64,000 bases of DNA from Rhodobacteraceae bacterium WD3A24 (GCA_002967695.1 PUHN01000003.1:1-64000); one strand, 5' to 3'; shown: positions 46,933 through 57,898, counted from the first letter of the stretch. Made by a program: numbers and translations. The notes: generated by a model not told the origin, from the sequence alone.

Positions 46933-49439
46933 GCGATAGCGATACAGACGGCAAGAAGACACTCGGCCTCCGCGGGTCGCGCCCCGGCCAAGTGAAGCAG
47001 AGCTTCAGCCATGGCCGCACGAAGAACGTGGTCGTCGAGACGAAGCGCAAGCGCGTGGTCGTGCCCAAGGGCGGCGCGGGCAAGGACACGGGCGAGCCCC
47101 GCGGAGCGAAGTCCGCCGGCGGTGATCCCGCGCGTCGGCCCGCCGGGATCACCGATGCCGAGATGGATCGCCGGCTTAAGGCCGTTCAGGCCGCCAAGGC
47201 ACGCGAGGCCGAGGAAGAGCGCGCCCGCGCCGACGAGGAGCGCCGCCGGGAGGAAGAGCGCCAGCGCCGCCGCGAGGAAATCGAGGCCAAGGAGCGCGAG
47301 GAACGCGCGCGCGAGGAGGCGCTCAAGGCCAAGGAAGAGGAAGAGGAGCGCCGCAAGCGCGAGGCCGACGAGGCCGCGCGCCGGGAGCAGGAGGCGCCCA
47401 AGGCCGCCTCCGAGCCCGTGGCCGAGGCGCCCGCGCCCGACAAGCCGCAAGCCAAGGCCCCCTCGGGGCCGCGCAAGACCGACCGCGACCGGCCCGAGCG
47501 CGAAGGCAAGGGCAAGGGCAAGGGCGATGGCGGCGGTGGTCGCCGCGCCGGCAAGCTGACGCTCAACGAGGCGCTTTCGGGCGATGGCGGCCGCCAGCGC
47601 AGCCTCGCGGCGATGAAGCGCAAGCAGGAGCGCGCGCGTCAGAAAGCCATGGGCCAGAGCGCCCCGCGCGAGAAGGTCGTGCGCGACGTCCAGATCCCCG
47701 ACACGATCGTCGTCTCCGAGCTGGCCAACCGCATGGCCGAGCGCGTCGCCGATGTGGTCAAGGCGCTGATGAAGAACGGCATGATGCTCACCCAGAACCA
47801 GTCGATCGACGCCGAGACGGCCGAGCTGGTTGTCGAGGAGTTCGGCCACAAGCCCGTCCGCGTCTCCGACGCCGATGTCGAGCAGGTCATCGAACAGGTC
47901 GAGGACGATCCCGACGCGCTCCAGCCGCGCCCGCCGATCATCACGATCATGGGCCATGTCGATCACGGCAAGACGTCGCTGCTCGACGCGATCCGCAAGG
48001 CCAATGTCGTCTCGGGCGAAGCCGGCGGCATCACCCAGCATATCGGCGCCTATCAGGTGCAGTCCGACAGCGGCGCGACGCTGACCTTCCTCGACACGCC
48101 GGGCCACGCCGCCTTCACATCCATGCGGGCGCGCGGCGCCAATGTCACCGACATCGTCGTGCTGGTTGTCGCCGCCGACGACTCGGTGATGCCGCAGACG
48201 ATCGAGGCGATCAATCACGCCAAGGCGGCGGAGGTGCCGATGATCGTGGCGATCAACAAGTGCGACAAGCCCGAGGCCGACCCGGACAAGGTGCGCACCG
48301 AGCTTCTCCAGCACGAGGTCATCGTCGAGAAGCTGTCGGGCGACGTGCAGGATGTCGAGGTCTCGGCGATCTCGGGCGAGGGGCTCGACGAGCTGCTCGA
48401 GGCCATCGCGCTGCAGGCCGAAATCCTCGAACTCAAGGCCAATCCCGACCGCGCCGCGATGGGGGCGGTCATCGAAGCCAAGCTCGATGTCGGCCGTGGG
48501 CCGGTCGCCACGGTTCTGGTGGAGCACGGCACGCTCAGGCGCGGCGACATCTTCGTCGTCGGCGAACAATGGGGCAAGGTCCGCGCACTGATCAACGACC
48601 GCGGCGAGCGGGTCGAGGAGGCGGGGCCGTCGGTCCCTGTCGAGGTGCTCGGCCTCAACGGCACGCCCGAGGCGGGCGACGTGCTCAACGTCGTCGAGAC
48701 CGAGGCGCAGGCCCGCGAAATCGCCGAATACCGCCAGGAGGCGGCCAAGGACAAGCGCGCCGCCGCCGGTGCGGCGACGACACTCGAACAGCTCATGGCC
48801 CAGGCCAAGCAGGACGAGTCCGTCGCCGAACTGCCCGTGGTGGTTAAGGCCGACGTGCAGGGCTCGGCCGAGGCGATCGTCCAGGCGCTGGAGAAGATCG
48901 GCAATGACGAGGTCCGCGTGCGGGTGATCCACCACGGCGTTGGCGCGATCACCGAGTCCGACATCGGCCTGGCCGAGGCGTCGGGCACGCCGGTGATCGG
49001 CTTCAACGTCCGCGCCAACGCGCCGGCGCGCAGGGCGGCCAACCAGAAGGGCGTCGAGATCCGCTACTACTCGGTGATCTACGACCTTGTCGACGACATC
49101 AAGGCGGCGGCTTCGGGGCTGTTGTCCAACGAGGTGCGCGAGAAATACATCGGCTATGCCGAGATTCGCGAGGTCTTCAAGGTCTCGGGCGTCGGCAAGG
49201 TGGCCGGCTGTCTCGTCACCGAGGGCATCGCGCGCCGCTCGGCCGGGGTGCGCCTGCTGCGCGAGGATGTCGTGGTCCACGAGGGCACGCTCAAGACGCT
49301 CAAGCGTTTCAAGGACGAGGTCAAGGAAGTCATCTCCGGGCAGGAATGCGGCATGGCTTTCGACCATTACGAGGACATCCGCCCCGGCGACGTGATCGAG
49401 ATCTTCGAGCGCGAGGAGGTCGAGCGCACCCTGAAATAG
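46929..49439 (+). CDS. infB: Translation initiation factor IF-2
   Basis: An 836-residue IF-2, the GTPase that brings initiator tRNA to the 30S subunit. A long charged N-terminal region (about 60-235) is rich in Glu/Arg/Lys and Ala, with coiled-coil-like repeats. The G domain starts near residue 340: [12 protein letters not shown] (G1), DTPGHAAF (G3), [10 protein letters not shown] (G4). Domains II-IV follow, ending [13 protein letters not shown]. The start overlaps the ylxR-type stop. A terminator follows 31 bp after the stop, closing the operon. Confidence 0.97.
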   Translation: MSDSDTDGKKTLGLRGSRPGQVKQSFSHGRTKNVVVETKRKRVVVPKGGAGKDTGEPRGAKSAGGDPARRPAGITDAEMDRRLKAVQAAKAREAEEERARADEERRREEERQRRREEIEAKEREERAREEALKAKEEEEERRKREADEAARREQEAPKAASEPVAEAPAPDKPQAKAPSGPRKTDRDRPEREGKGKGKGDGGGGRRAGKLTLNEALSGDGGRQRSLAAMKRKQERARQKAMGQSAPREKVVRDVQIPDTIVVSELANRMAERVADVVKALMKNGMMLTQNQSIDAETAELVVEEFGHKPVRVSDADVEQVIEQVEDDPDALQPRPPIITIMGHVDHGKTSLLDAIRKANVVSGEAGGITQHIGAYQVQSDSGATLTFLDTPGHAAFTSMRARGANVTDIVVLVVAADDSVMPQTIEAINHAKAAEVPMIVAINKCDKPEADPDKVRTELLQHEVIVEKLSGDVQDVEVSAISGEGLDELLEAIALQAEILELKANPDRAAMGAVIEAKLDVGRGPVATVLVEHGTLRRGDIFVVGEQWGKVRALINDRGERVEEAGPSVPVEVLGLNGTPEAGDVLNVVETEAQAREIAEYRQEAAKDKRAAAGAATTLEQLMAQAKQDESVAELPVVVKADVQGSAEAIVQALEKIGNDEVRVRVIHHGVGAITESDIGLAEASGTPVIGFNVRANAPARRAANQKGVEIRYYSVIYDLVDDIKAAASGLLSNEVREKYIGYAEIREVFKVSGVGKVAGCLVTEGIARRSAGVRLLREDVVVHEGTLKTLKRFKDEVKEVISGQECGMAFDHYEDIRPGDVIEIFEREEVERTLK

Positions 49440-49469
49440 GGCGCCGGGCCACGCGGATGGATGGACGTG

Positions 49470-49497
49470 AAAGGGGCGCCTTGGAGCGCCCCTTTTC
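49470..49497 (+). terminator. Intrinsic terminator of the rimP-nusA-infB operon
   Basis: A 10-bp stem (49470-49479 with 49486-49495), a 6-nt loop and a T-rich end. It sits between the convergent infB and mutT. Confidence 0.8.
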
Positions 49498-49506
49498 ATT
49501 GCCCGC

Positions 49507-49905
49507 TCAGAGCCAGTCGCGCAGAATCGGGATCAGCGGCAGATCAGCCGGCGGCATGGGATAGTCGCGCAGATCGCCCGCGCGCACCCATTTGAGCGCC
49601 TGCGCCTCCCGCGGGCGCGGTATGCCCGCCCATTTGCGGCAGGCGAACAGCGGCATGAGCAGATGAAAATCCGCATAGGCGTGGCTGGCGAAGGTCAGCG
49701 GCGCGAGGCAGGACGCCCATGTGTCGATGCCCAGCTCCTCCTCCAGTTCGCGGATCAGCGCGGCCTCGGGCGACTCGCCCGGCTCGACCTTGCCGCCGGG
49801 AAACTCCCACAGCCCGGCCATTGCCTTGCCCTCGGGGCGCTGGGCCAGCAGGACGCGGCCATCCGGGTCGATCAGCGCGACCGCCGCGACGAGTGTGAGC
49901 TTCAT
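49507..49905 (-). CDS. mutT: 8-oxo-dGTP diphosphatase (MutT-type Nudix)
   Basis: A 132-residue MutT-type Nudix enzyme that removes oxidised dGTP from the nucleotide pool. The box runs from GGKVEPGESPEAALIRELEE to ELGI, preceded by GLWEFPGG, which is diagnostic for MutT. The ATG overlaps the argJ stop by 4 bases, so it is the second gene of an argJ-mutT unit. A start at 49971 is possible in frame but falls inside argJ and adds an unlike N terminus. A mutT next to argJ is common in this group; no biochemical link is known. Confidence 0.92.
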   Translation of the reverse strand: MKLTLVAAVALIDPDGRVLLAQRPEGKAMAGLWEFPGGKVEPGESPEAALIRELEEELGIDTWASCLAPLTFASHAYADFHLLMPLFACRKWAGIPRPREAQALKWVRAGDLRDYPMPPADLPLIPILRDWL

Positions 49906-51236
49906 GAGCGGTAGTCGGCGTTGATGTCGATATAGCGATGGGTCAGGTCGCAGGTCCAGACCGTCGCGCATCCCGTTCCAATCCCGAGATCGACGCTGAT
50001 GGTCAACTCCTGGCGCTTCATGTAGGCGGCGGCCTCGGCCTCGTCATAGGAGGGGGCGACCCAGCCGTTCTCGGCCACGCGGATATTGCCGAAATCTATC
50101 GACAGCCGGTCGCGGTCGGCCGCCGCGCCCGATTTCCCCACCGCCATCACCACGCGGCCCCAGTTGGGATCCTCGCCCGCGATGGCCGTCTTGACCAGCG
50201 GGGAGTTGGCGATCGCCATGCCCACGCGGTGAGCGTCTGAATCACTGGCCGCCCCGGTCACGGCGATCTCGACGAATTTCGACGCGCCCTCGCCGTCGCG
50301 CACCACCTGATGGGCGAGGTCGAGCATCACGCGGCCCAGCGCAGCCTCGAACGCCTGTGCGCCGGATGAGCGCATGTCGGTGATCTCGGGCGCCTCAGAC
50401 CGGCCCGTCGCCGCGACCATCACCGTGTCCGAGGTCGAGGTATCGCTGTCCACGGTGATGCAGTTGAAACTCAGATCGGCCTGACGGCGCACCATTTCCT
50501 GCAGCGGTTCGGCGGCGACGCTTGCATCGGTAAAGATGTAGACCAGCATTGTCGCCATGTCGGGCGCGATCATCCCCGAGCCCTTGGCGATTCCCGCGAT
50601 GTGCACGGGCACTTCCCCCACGCGCGTCTCCGCCGATGCACCCTTGGCGAAGGTGTCGGTGGTCATGATCGCGCGGGCCGCGTCCGGCAGACCGTCGGGG
50701 GAGAGACGCGCGCTCAGCTCGTCGATGGCCTCGGCGATCCGTCCATGGGGCAGCGGCTCGCCGATCACGCCGGTCGAGGCGGTGAACACCCGCTCGACCG
50801 GAACGGCGAGCCGGCCCGACACCGCCGCGCCGAGCGCATCGACCGCCTCCTGCCCATGCCGGCCGGTAAAGGCGTTGGCATTGCCCGAATTGACGAGGAT
50901 CGCGGCGCCGGCCTGCGTGTCGGCCGGGCCGGCGAGCTTGGCCTGGCAGTCAAGCACCGCCGCAGAGCGCGTGGCCGAGCGTGTGAAGACCCCCGCCACC
51001 GTGCTGCCGGGGGCCAGCCGGGCGAGCATGACGTCGTCGCGCCCGGCGTAGCGCACGCCGGCGGCGACGCTGGCGAATTCGGCCCCCGCGATCGGGGGGA
51101 GCGTCAGCGGCCCCTTCGGCGCCAGGGGCGAGACCTCGGGCGCCGACGCGCCGGCGCCAAGGCGGGCGAGCGCCCTGCGCAGCTCCTTGGCGCGGGCCTT
51201 CCAGAGGCGCGCCTTCTTCTTGTTCTTGCCGGCCAT
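49902..51236 (-). CDS. argJ: Bifunctional glutamate N-acetyltransferase/ornithine acetyltransferase
   Basis: A 444-residue ArgJ for the cyclic arginine pathway, moving acetyl from N-acetylornithine to glutamate. The self-cleavage site is in AKGSGMIAPDMATMLVY (cleavage expected before the threonine). VNSGNANAFTG, MTTDTFAKG and GEDPNWGRVVMAVG also fit. The first 35 residues are basic and low in complexity (KNKKKARLWKARAKELRR), longer than in many ArgJ proteins; a start further in is possible. Coupled to mutT. With argG at 24497 this gives two arginine genes in the window, not clustered. Confidence 0.95.
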   Translation of the reverse strand: MAGKNKKKARLWKARAKELRRALARLGAGASAPEVSPLAPKGPLTLPPIAGAEFASVAAGVRYAGRDDVMLARLAPGSTVAGVFTRSATRSAAVLDCQAKLAGPADTQAGAAILVNSGNANAFTGRHGQEAVDALGAAVSGRLAVPVERVFTASTGVIGEPLPHGRIAEAIDELSARLSPDGLPDAARAIMTTDTFAKGASAETRVGEVPVHIAGIAKGSGMIAPDMATMLVYIFTDASVAAEPLQEMVRRQADLSFNCITVDSDTSTSDTVMVAATGRSEAPEITDMRSSGAQAFEAALGRVMLDLAHQVVRDGEGASKFVEIAVTGAASDSDAHRVGMAIANSPLVKTAIAGEDPNWGRVVMAVGKSGAAADRDRLSIDFGNIRVAENGWVAPSYDEAEAAAYMKRQELTISVDLGIGTGCATVWTCDLTHRYIDINADYRS

Positions 51237-51292
51237 GCCCTAGCCCTCCGGGTGGCGCCCGGCGGGCGTCGCTCGCCCGCGCGCGGCGCGCC

Positions 51293-52147
51293 TCATTCGT
51301 CGAGAGCGGCGCCCTCGACGATAATGCCGGGGTCGATGCCGTCAGCCATGCGCTCAATTTCGGCGTCTCCGGTCGCCGCGTCGATGCGCGCCTGCGCGGC
51401 CTCTTGGCGCAGCGATTCGACGATCTGCTGACGCACCTCTTCCAGCGGCGGCGCCTCCGACATGCGGGTCTCGTTGAGCCGCACAATGTGCCAGCCGAAC
51501 TGCGTCTGGAAGGGCTCGGACACCTCGCCCGCTTCAAGGCTGGTTACTGCTTCCTCGAAAGGCTCGACCATCATGCCAAGGCCGAACCAGCCCAGCGAGC
51601 CGCCGCTTTGCGCGGTGTTGTCGAGCGAATGCTCCTGCGCGAGCGCGGCGAAATCCGCCCCCCCGGCGAGTTCCTCGGCGATGGCGCGGGCCTCGTCCTC
51701 CGTCTCGACCAGGATGTGGGCGGCGTTGTATTCTTCCTCGGGCTCGGCGCTGGCGTAGCGTTCCTCATAGGCGGCCTGAACGGCCTCCTCGCTGGCCGCC
51801 GCCTCGGTCGCGTCTTCGAGCACCAGGGTCGCGAGGAAATTGCGGCGCTGGTTTTCCAGCATCAGCCGTTCGCGCCGGTCCAGATCGCCGGTCATCGAGT
51901 CCACCAGCGCCGTCTGCTCGACAAGCTGGTCGAGAACCGCGCCGAACAGCGTCTGGGGCGGCAGCGACTGGAAACGCTGCGGCAGCCGCTCGCGCATCGC
52001 GATCATGTGCCCGACGGTGATCTCGGTATCGTTGACCACGGCCACCACCGTGTCGGCGCTCGGCGCGTCGCCGTCCTGTGCGGCGACGGGCATGGCAAGG
52101 CCTGCGGCCAGTGCGGCGGCGGTCCAGAAGCCGGATTTCCTGATCAT
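51293..52147 (-). CDS. Periplasmic peptidyl-prolyl isomerase, parvulin type (SurA/PrsA-like)
   Basis: A 284-residue exported PPIase. A signal peptide covers about residues 1-24 (MIRKSGFWTAAALAAGLAMP). A helical chaperone region follows, then one parvulin domain (about 140-235) with AAHILVETEDEARAIAEELA, SGGSLGWFGLGMMVEPFEEA and FGWHIVRLNE. It would help fold outer-membrane or secreted proteins. The SD ggagttcg supports the start at 52147. It is divergent from secA across 183 bp, so preprotein export and periplasmic folding genes share a promoter region; a joint control is only inferred. Confidence 0.9.
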   Translation of the reverse strand: MIRKSGFWTAAALAAGLAMPVAAQDGDAPSADTVVAVVNDTEITVGHMIAMRERLPQRFQSLPPQTLFGAVLDQLVEQTALVDSMTGDLDRRERLMLENQRRNFLATLVLEDATEAAASEEAVQAAYEERYASAEPEEEYNAAHILVETEDEARAIAEELAGGADFAALAQEHSLDNTAQSGGSLGWFGLGMMVEPFEEAVTSLEAGEVSEPFQTQFGWHIVRLNETRMSEAPPLEEVRQQIVESLRQEAAQARIDAATGDAEIERMADGIDPGIIVEGAALDE

Positions 52148-52182
52148 TGCGAACTCCCTTGCGGCGTCGCGGCGAGGCGACG

Positions 52183-52210
52183 TTGACACTGCGCGACCGG
52201 CCCCTTACAT
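52183..52210 (+). promoter_or_regulatory. Sigma70-like promoter of secA
   Basis: A perfect TTGACA (52183-52188) and TTACAT (52205-52210) are separated by 16 bp. A start near 52217 would give a secA leader of about 114 nt. Confidence 0.5.
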
Positions 52211-52330
52211 CGCACACTGGTTCTGCGCGGGGCCGGGCAACTCGACTTGCCGCTGTTCTATGGAACGTGGATCGGCCGGGCAACCCTCATCCGGGCAAGA
52301 CGATGTGACATTGCACCAGGCGGAGAAAAC

Positions 52331-55036
52331 ATGCTGGGTTTCGGAACGCTCACCAGAAAGGTGCTGGGCACCCCGAATGAGCGCAAGGTCAAAGCGGTCC
52401 GCCCGATCGTGGAGAAGATCAACGCCCTGGAACCCGAATTCCGCGCGCTGGACGATGACGCGCTGATCGCCAAGACCGAGGAGTTCAAGCAGCGCCACGC
52501 CGGCGGCGAGAGCCTCGACTCGCTTCTGCCCGAGGCCTTCGCCAATTGCCGCGAGGCCGCGCACCGCGCGCTGGGGCTGCGCGCCTTCGACGTCCAGCTC
52601 ATCGGGGGCATCTTCCTGCACCGGGGCAATATCGCCGAGATGAAGACGGGCGAGGGCAAGACGCTGGTCGCCACCTTCCCGACGTATCTGAATGCGCTGA
52701 CGGGCAAGGGCGTGCATATCGTCACCGTCAACGACTACCTCGCCAAGCGCGACGCCGAGTGGATGGGCAAGGTCTATTCCCGGCTCGGCATGACGACGGG
52801 CGTGATCTATCCCCAGCAGCCCGACGCGGAAAAGCACGGCGCCTATGGGGCCGATGTCACCTACGCCACCAACAACGAGCTGGGCTTCGACTATCTGCGC
52901 GACAACATGAAGTCGGAGCTCTCGCAGATGGTCCAGCGCGGCCATCACTTCGCCATCGTCGACGAGGTCGATTCGATCCTCATCGACGAGGCGCGCACGC
53001 CGCTGATCATCTCGGGCCCCAGTCAGGACCGTTCAGACCTCTACACATCCGTCGACAGGCTGGTTCCGGAAATTACCGAAGACCACTTCACCCTCGACGA
53101 GAAGACCCGCAACGTCACCTACACCGACGAGGGCAACGAGTTCATCGAGCATAAACTGCGCGAAGCGGGGCTGCTGCCCGAGGACCAGTCGCTCTATGAT
53201 CCCGAGTCGACGTCACTGGTGCATCACGTCACGCAGGCCCTGCGCGCCCACAAGCTGTTCCACCGCGACCAGAACTACATGGTCCGCGACGGCGAGGTGG
53301 TGCTGGTCGACGAATTCACGGGGCGCATGATGCCCGGCCGCCGGCTGTCGGAGGGCCTGCACCAGGCCATCGAGGCCAAGGAAGGCGTGGCCATCCAGCC
53401 CGAGAACGTCACGCTGGCCTCGGTGACCTTCCAGAACTTCTTCCGGCTCTATGAAAAACTTGCCGGCATGACCGGTACCGCCACCACCGAGGCCGAGGAA
53501 TTCCGCGAGATCTACGGCCTCGGCGTGGTCGAGATTCCCACCAACGAGCCGATCGCGCGCCTCGACGAGCACGATCAGGTCTACCGCACCGCCAATGAAA
53601 AGTATGACGGCATCCTCGCCGCCATCGAGGAGGCCCACGCCAAGGGCCAGCCGATCCTGGTGGGCACGACCTCGATCGAGAAGTCGGAGCTGCTCTCGAA
53701 CATGCTCGACAAGGCCGGGATCAAGCACAACGTGCTCAATGCCCGCCAGCACGAGAAGGAGGCGCAGATCATCGCCGAGGCCGGCAAGTTCGGCGCGGTG
53801 ACAATCGCCACCAACATGGCCGGGCGCGGCACCGACATCCAGCTGGGCGGCAATGTCGAGATGAAGGTGATCGAGGCGCTCGACGAGAACCCCGAGACCG
53901 ACCCCGAGAAGCTGCGCGAGGAAATCGAGGCCCAGGTCGCCGACGAAAAACGCCGTGTGATCGAGGCCGGCGGCCTTTTCGTGCTGGGCACCGAACGCCA
54001 TGAAAGCCGGCGGATCGACAACCAGCTGCGCGGCCGGGCGGGGCGTCAGGGCGATCCGGGGCGGTCGTGCTTTTTCCTGTCACTGGAAGACGACCTGATG
54101 CGCATCTTCGGCTCGGAGCGGCTCGACAAGGTGCTTTCGGGGCTGGGGATGAAAGAGGGCGAGGCGATCGTTCACCCCTGGGTGAACAAGAGCCTGGAAA
54201 AGGCCCAGACCAAGGTCGAGGCGCGCAACTTCGACATCCGCCGTCAGCTTCTCAAGTTTGACGACGTGATGAACGACCAGCGCAAGGTCATCTTCGGCCA
54301 GCGGCTGGAGATCATGAAGGCCGACGACCTCTCCGAGATCGTGCAGGACATGCGCCACCAGGTGATCGACGACCTGGTGGACGAGTATCTCCCCCCGAAG
54401 ACCTATCACGACCAATGGGATGCCCAGGGCCTTTACGCCGCGGCGCTGGAGAAACTCGGGATCGAGGTTCCTGTGATCGCCTGGGCCGAGGAAGACGGCG
54501 TCGATCAGGAGGTGATTCGCGAACGTCTCTACGAGGCCAGCGACAAGCTGATGGACGAAAAGGCCGAGCAGTTCGGCAGCGACAGCATGCGCACGATCGA
54601 GAAGCAGATCCTGCTTCAGACGATCGACAGCAAGTGGCGCGATCACCTCGTCACGCTGGAGCATCTGCGCTCGGTCGTCGGCTTTCGCGGCTACGCGCAG
54701 CGCGACCCGCTCAATGAATACAAGACCGAGGCTTTCGCGCTGTTCGAGACGATGCTCAACGCCCTGCGCGAGGATGTCACGCAGAAGCTCTCGCGCATCC
54801 GCCCGCTCAGCCCCGAAGAGCAGGAGCGGATGATGGAACAGCTCGCCGAACAGCAAAAGGCGATGGAGGCCCCGGCAAAGGCCGGCGGGGTCGCCCAGCA
54901 GGCCGATGCGCCCGTCCCGCTGCGCGAGGGGTTCGACGAAAACGACCCCGACACCTGGGGCAACCCCGGCCGCAACGAGCCCTGCCCCTGCGGATCGGGC
55001 AAGAAATTCAAGCATTGTCACGGCCGCCTGGGCTGA
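52331..55036 (+). CDS. secA: Protein translocase ATPase SecA
   Basis: A 901-residue SecA motor of the Sec translocon. Walker A is [11 protein letters not shown] and the DEAD-like box is [24 protein letters not shown] and [13 protein letters not shown] form the second nucleotide-binding fold. The C-terminal zinc site [14 protein letters not shown] binds SecB or phospholipid. The start at 52331 has SD ggcggag and gives [20 protein letters not shown]; an in-frame ATG at 52247 adds an unlike tail. No SecM-like leader peptide was found. Confidence 0.97.
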   Translation: MLGFGTLTRKVLGTPNERKVKAVRPIVEKINALEPEFRALDDDALIAKTEEFKQRHAGGESLDSLLPEAFANCREAAHRALGLRAFDVQLIGGIFLHRGNIAEMKTGEGKTLVATFPTYLNALTGKGVHIVTVNDYLAKRDAEWMGKVYSRLGMTTGVIYPQQPDAEKHGAYGADVTYATNNELGFDYLRDNMKSELSQMVQRGHHFAIVDEVDSILIDEARTPLIISGPSQDRSDLYTSVDRLVPEITEDHFTLDEKTRNVTYTDEGNEFIEHKLREAGLLPEDQSLYDPESTSLVHHVTQALRAHKLFHRDQNYMVRDGEVVLVDEFTGRMMPGRRLSEGLHQAIEAKEGVAIQPENVTLASVTFQNFFRLYEKLAGMTGTATTEAEEFREIYGLGVVEIPTNEPIARLDEHDQVYRTANEKYDGILAAIEEAHAKGQPILVGTTSIEKSELLSNMLDKAGIKHNVLNARQHEKEAQIIAEAGKFGAVTIATNMAGRGTDIQLGGNVEMKVIEALDENPETDPEKLREEIEAQVADEKRRVIEAGGLFVLGTERHESRRIDNQLRGRAGRQGDPGRSCFFLSLEDDLMRIFGSERLDKVLSGLGMKEGEAIVHPWVNKSLEKAQTKVEARNFDIRRQLLKFDDVMNDQRKVIFGQRLEIMKADDLSEIVQDMRHQVIDDLVDEYLPPKTYHDQWDAQGLYAAALEKLGIEVPVIAWAEEDGVDQEVIRERLYEASDKLMDEKAEQFGSDSMRTIEKQILLQTIDSKWRDHLVTLEHLRSVVGFRGYAQRDPLNEYKTEAFALFETMLNALREDVTQKLSRIRPLSPEEQERMMEQLAEQQKAMEAPAKAGGVAQQADAPVPLREGFDENDPDTWGNPGRNEPCPCGSGKKFKHCHGRLG

Positions 55037-55144
55037 CACGCGACGACCAGAAACAGGCAGGAACTCGTCACCCCGACGCCACGGCTTTGCCCGGTTTGGC
55101 GCCTAGACCTTGCCACAGTCGGGATACCAAGACGGAGTCCGGGG

Positions 55145-56332
55145 ATGAACCTCTTGCGACGCAACCTATTCATGATCGTCATGACGGCGACGATCGCGCT
55201 GGGCACGGGCGTGGCGATGCAGCACACCGCATCGCCCGACCACCCGGCGCTGACGGATGCGGCGCCGACCCGCGACGACGAACCGGCGGCGGCACCGACC
55301 GCAGCCGCCGAGGCCGCCGGCGCTGAGGCAAGCATCGAAATGCCTACGGCCGCCCCGCTCATCCCGCATGCCCCGGCGCGGCCCTCTCGGCGGGTGGCTG
55401 CACCCGCCGAGACGGGCGAAACCGCCTCCCCCCTGCCCGCCGGCCCCGCTGACGACGGCCCCGTCGCGGCCCGAACGGCAACGCTGTTTCCCTCCACCCC
55501 GCCGCCGGCCGCGGCGCGCCCCGGCGCCGGATTCGTGCCGCCCGTCCCCGTCGGCCCGCCGATCAACGCGCTCGCCCGTGCCACCGCCGTGCAGCCCGAG
55601 ACCGCTGCCTTGCCGCGCGCGCAGCCGCGTACGGCCGGCGAGGCGTTCAGCCGCGCCGAGACGCCCGAGTCCTGCACGCCCGCGCTTTCGCTCGGCGCAG
55701 CGCCGGCCGCGATGCTTGATATCGAGCTGCACGCACCCTGCCACGCCGAAAGCCGGCTGGTGCTGCGCCACGCCGAGCTGGCGATCAGCGCCTACACCGA
55801 CGGCGACGGCCGCCTGCTGCAACTCATCCCCGCCTTGCAGGCCGAGGCCGAGGTCGTCGCCGCCTTTCCCGGCGGCCCCGAGATACGCGCGCGAGTCGAT
55901 GTCCCCGAGGTCGAGGATTATCATCGCGTCGCGATCCAATGGCAGGGCGACGACGATTTCGCCCTGCACGCCTATGAGTTCGGCGCCGAATACGGTGAAC
56001 CGGGCCATGTCTCGTCGCAGGACGGCGACGGCGGCGCCGCCGGATTCATCACGCGGCTGGGCGATGCGCGGGTGGATTGGCCCCTGCTTGCCGAGGTCTA
56101 TTCGCTTCCACTAACCGGGATAGAGCAGGCGGGAACGGTGCGCTTCGAGGTCGAGGCCGAAGTGAGCGATCTGACCTGCGGCCGCGAAATGCTGGGCGAG
56201 GCTCTCGAAATGCGCGGCGGCGGGGAGGTCGAATCGGTCGAGCTGACCCTGCCGATGCCCGATTGCGGCGGTCGCGGCGGATTTCTGGTGTTGAAAAATC
56301 TCCTGCCCGACCTGACTATCGCTGGCGACTGA
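55145..56332 (+). CDS. Exported Ala/Pro-rich protein of unknown function, downstream of secA
   Basis: A 395-residue protein. Residues about 1-25 form a signal peptide or anchor (NLLRRNLFMIVMTATIALGT). Residues about 30-175 are a low-complexity Ala/Pro-rich linker. Residues about 176-395 form a folded, acidic, beta-rich domain with four cysteines (ESCTPALS, APCHAES, LTCGREM, MPDCGGR) that could form two disulfides. The layout fits a periplasmic protein tethered by a flexible linker. I do not recognise the family; similar genes sit by secA in this group, from memory. The next gene, 18 bp on, encodes a PBP-OmpA fusion, likely in the same operon. Confidence 0.78.
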   Translation: MNLLRRNLFMIVMTATIALGTGVAMQHTASPDHPALTDAAPTRDDEPAAAPTAAAEAAGAEASIEMPTAAPLIPHAPARPSRRVAAPAETGETASPLPAGPADDGPVAARTATLFPSTPPPAAARPGAGFVPPVPVGPPINALARATAVQPETAALPRAQPRTAGEAFSRAETPESCTPALSLGAAPAAMLDIELHAPCHAESRLVLRHAELAISAYTDGDGRLLQLIPALQAEAEVVAAFPGGPEIRARVDVPEVEDYHRVAIQWQGDDDFALHAYEFGAEYGEPGHVSSQDGDGGAAGFITRLGDARVDWPLLAEVYSLPLTGIEQAGTVRFEVEAEVSDLTCGREMLGEALEMRGGGEVESVELTLPMPDCGGRGGFLVLKNLLPDLTIAGD

Positions 56333-56350
56333 CTTGGCCGGATAGCTCGA

Positions 56351-57877
56351 ATGGCTCCGATCCTGCGCCGCGCGGCGTGCCTGGTTGCCGCGGTTCTGCT
56401 GTTTCACGCCGGGGCGCCGCTGGCCGCGCAGGACGTGACGCTGCAGTCCCGCGACGGGGGGCTGACTCTGCACGGCACCATGCTGGGCTACGACGGCGAG
56501 TTCTATCGCGTCGACACAATCTACGGAGAATTGTTGCTCGACGCACAGGGCGTCGTCTGCAGCGGGCCCGGCTGCCCCAATCTGAGCACCTATGTGGCCG
56601 AATTCACCATCGCCGGCTCCGCGCCGATCGGTGGAGCACTCATGCCCGCGCTGCTCGCGGCCTATGCCCGCGAGCGCGGCTATGACCTGCACGCCCGGAC
56701 CCCCGAGGCCGGCGACGGCCATGTCTTCAGCCTTGTCGATCCCGACGAAGGCCGCACCGCCGCCCGCATCACCGTGACATTGAGCACCAGTGACGCGGGT
56801 CTGGTTGCGCTGATGGACGGCAGCGCCGACATGGCGCTCTCGTATCATCCGTTCAGCGACGAGGCGGTGCGCAGCCGGGTGATCGCCCTCGACGGCTTCG
56901 TGCCAGTGGTCGCGCCCTCCAGTGACGCCGAGTCGATCGCGCTGGCCGACCTCGCCGACGTGCTCGCCGGGGAGATCACCGACTGGTCGGCCCTCCGCGG
57001 CACCGAGGCGGCGATAAACCTCCATGCCCGCGACGACGCGGCCGGTCAGCAGCAGGCGCTGGAGGCGGCGCTTCTGGGCCAATCGGGCCGGTCCTTTGCG
57101 ACTTCGGCCGAACGCCATGACAGCGACGCGGCGCTGCTCGATGCGGTCGGGCGCGACCCGCACGCGCTCGCCGTGACAGTGTTCTCGCGAATGGAGGGGG
57201 TGCGGGCGCTCGCGCTCGCCGGGGCGTGCGGACTTTCGCAGAGCGCGAGCGCCCGCGCCATCAAGGACGAGGACTACCCGCTCACGGTGCCGCTCTACCT
57301 GCATTATCCCGCCCGCCCCCTGCCCTTGATGGCGCGGCGGTTCCTGGAGTTTCTCGCCACCGACTCGGCACAGGCGGCCGTCCGGCGGGCGGGGCTGGTG
57401 GATCAGGCGCCGCAGACCGTTCCCCTGGCGGCACAGGGGCGGCGGCTGGCCAACGCCATCGCCGCAGCCGGCGACGAGGTCGACTTGGAAGACCTCCAGC
57501 GCATGGTCACCCTGATGGAGGGGTCGAGCCGGCTCACCATCACCTTCCGGTTCAAAAGGGGGGCGAGCCGCCTCGACGCCCAATCGCGCGGCAATGTCGA
57601 CGCGCTGGCACGCGCCATCGAGGCCGGACGATACGATGATCGCACGCTCACGCTGGTGGGGTTTACCGATGGCGCGGGGCCTGCGGATGTCAATCTGCGG
57701 CTGGCCAGCGAGCGGGCCGAGGCCGTGCGGCGCGCGATTCTGGCGGCCGCGCCGTTCCTCGACCACCGCCGCGCCGCGCTGGAAACCGCGGCCTTCGGCG
57801 AGGCGATGCCGCTGGCCTGCGACGATACCGAGTGGGGCCGGCGGGCCAATCGGCGGGTCGAGGTCTGGCTGCGCTGA
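56351..57877 (+). CDS. Periplasmic binding-protein-like/OmpA fusion protein
   Basis: A 508-residue exported protein with a signal peptide (about residues 1-28, ending LAAQD). The middle (about 85-350) resembles a PstS-type phosphate-binding protein: VVAPSSDAESIALADLADVL and GEITDWSALRG. The C-terminal OmpA domain (about 390-508) has ITFRFKRGASRLDAQSRG, LVGFTDGAG and NRRVEVWLR, which bind peptidoglycan. It would thus hold a ligand-binding module at the cell wall; the ligand is unknown. It follows the preceding exported gene by 18 bp and is convergent with radC. Confidence 0.85.
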   Translation: MAPILRRAACLVAAVLLFHAGAPLAAQDVTLQSRDGGLTLHGTMLGYDGEFYRVDTIYGELLLDAQGVVCSGPGCPNLSTYVAEFTIAGSAPIGGALMPALLAAYARERGYDLHARTPEAGDGHVFSLVDPDEGRTAARITVTLSTSDAGLVALMDGSADMALSYHPFSDEAVRSRVIALDGFVPVVAPSSDAESIALADLADVLAGEITDWSALRGTEAAINLHARDDAAGQQQALEAALLGQSGRSFATSAERHDSDAALLDAVGRDPHALAVTVFSRMEGVRALALAGACGLSQSASARAIKDEDYPLTVPLYLHYPARPLPLMARRFLEFLATDSAQAAVRRAGLVDQAPQTVPLAAQGRRLANAIAAAGDEVDLEDLQRMVTLMEGSSRLTITFRFKRGASRLDAQSRGNVDALARAIEAGRYDDRTLTLVGFTDGAGPADVNLRLASERAEAVRRAILAAAPFLDHRRAALETAAFGEAMPLACDDTEWGRRANRRVEVWLR

Positions 57878-57898
57878 CCCGTGCGCCGTGCCCAGGGG

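Noticed and set aside
52211..52330. SecM-like arrest peptide or small leader frame before secA
   Set aside because: The 114-nt leader has no short frame with a good SD and no arrest-like sequence; the in-frame ATG at 52247 only extends secA.
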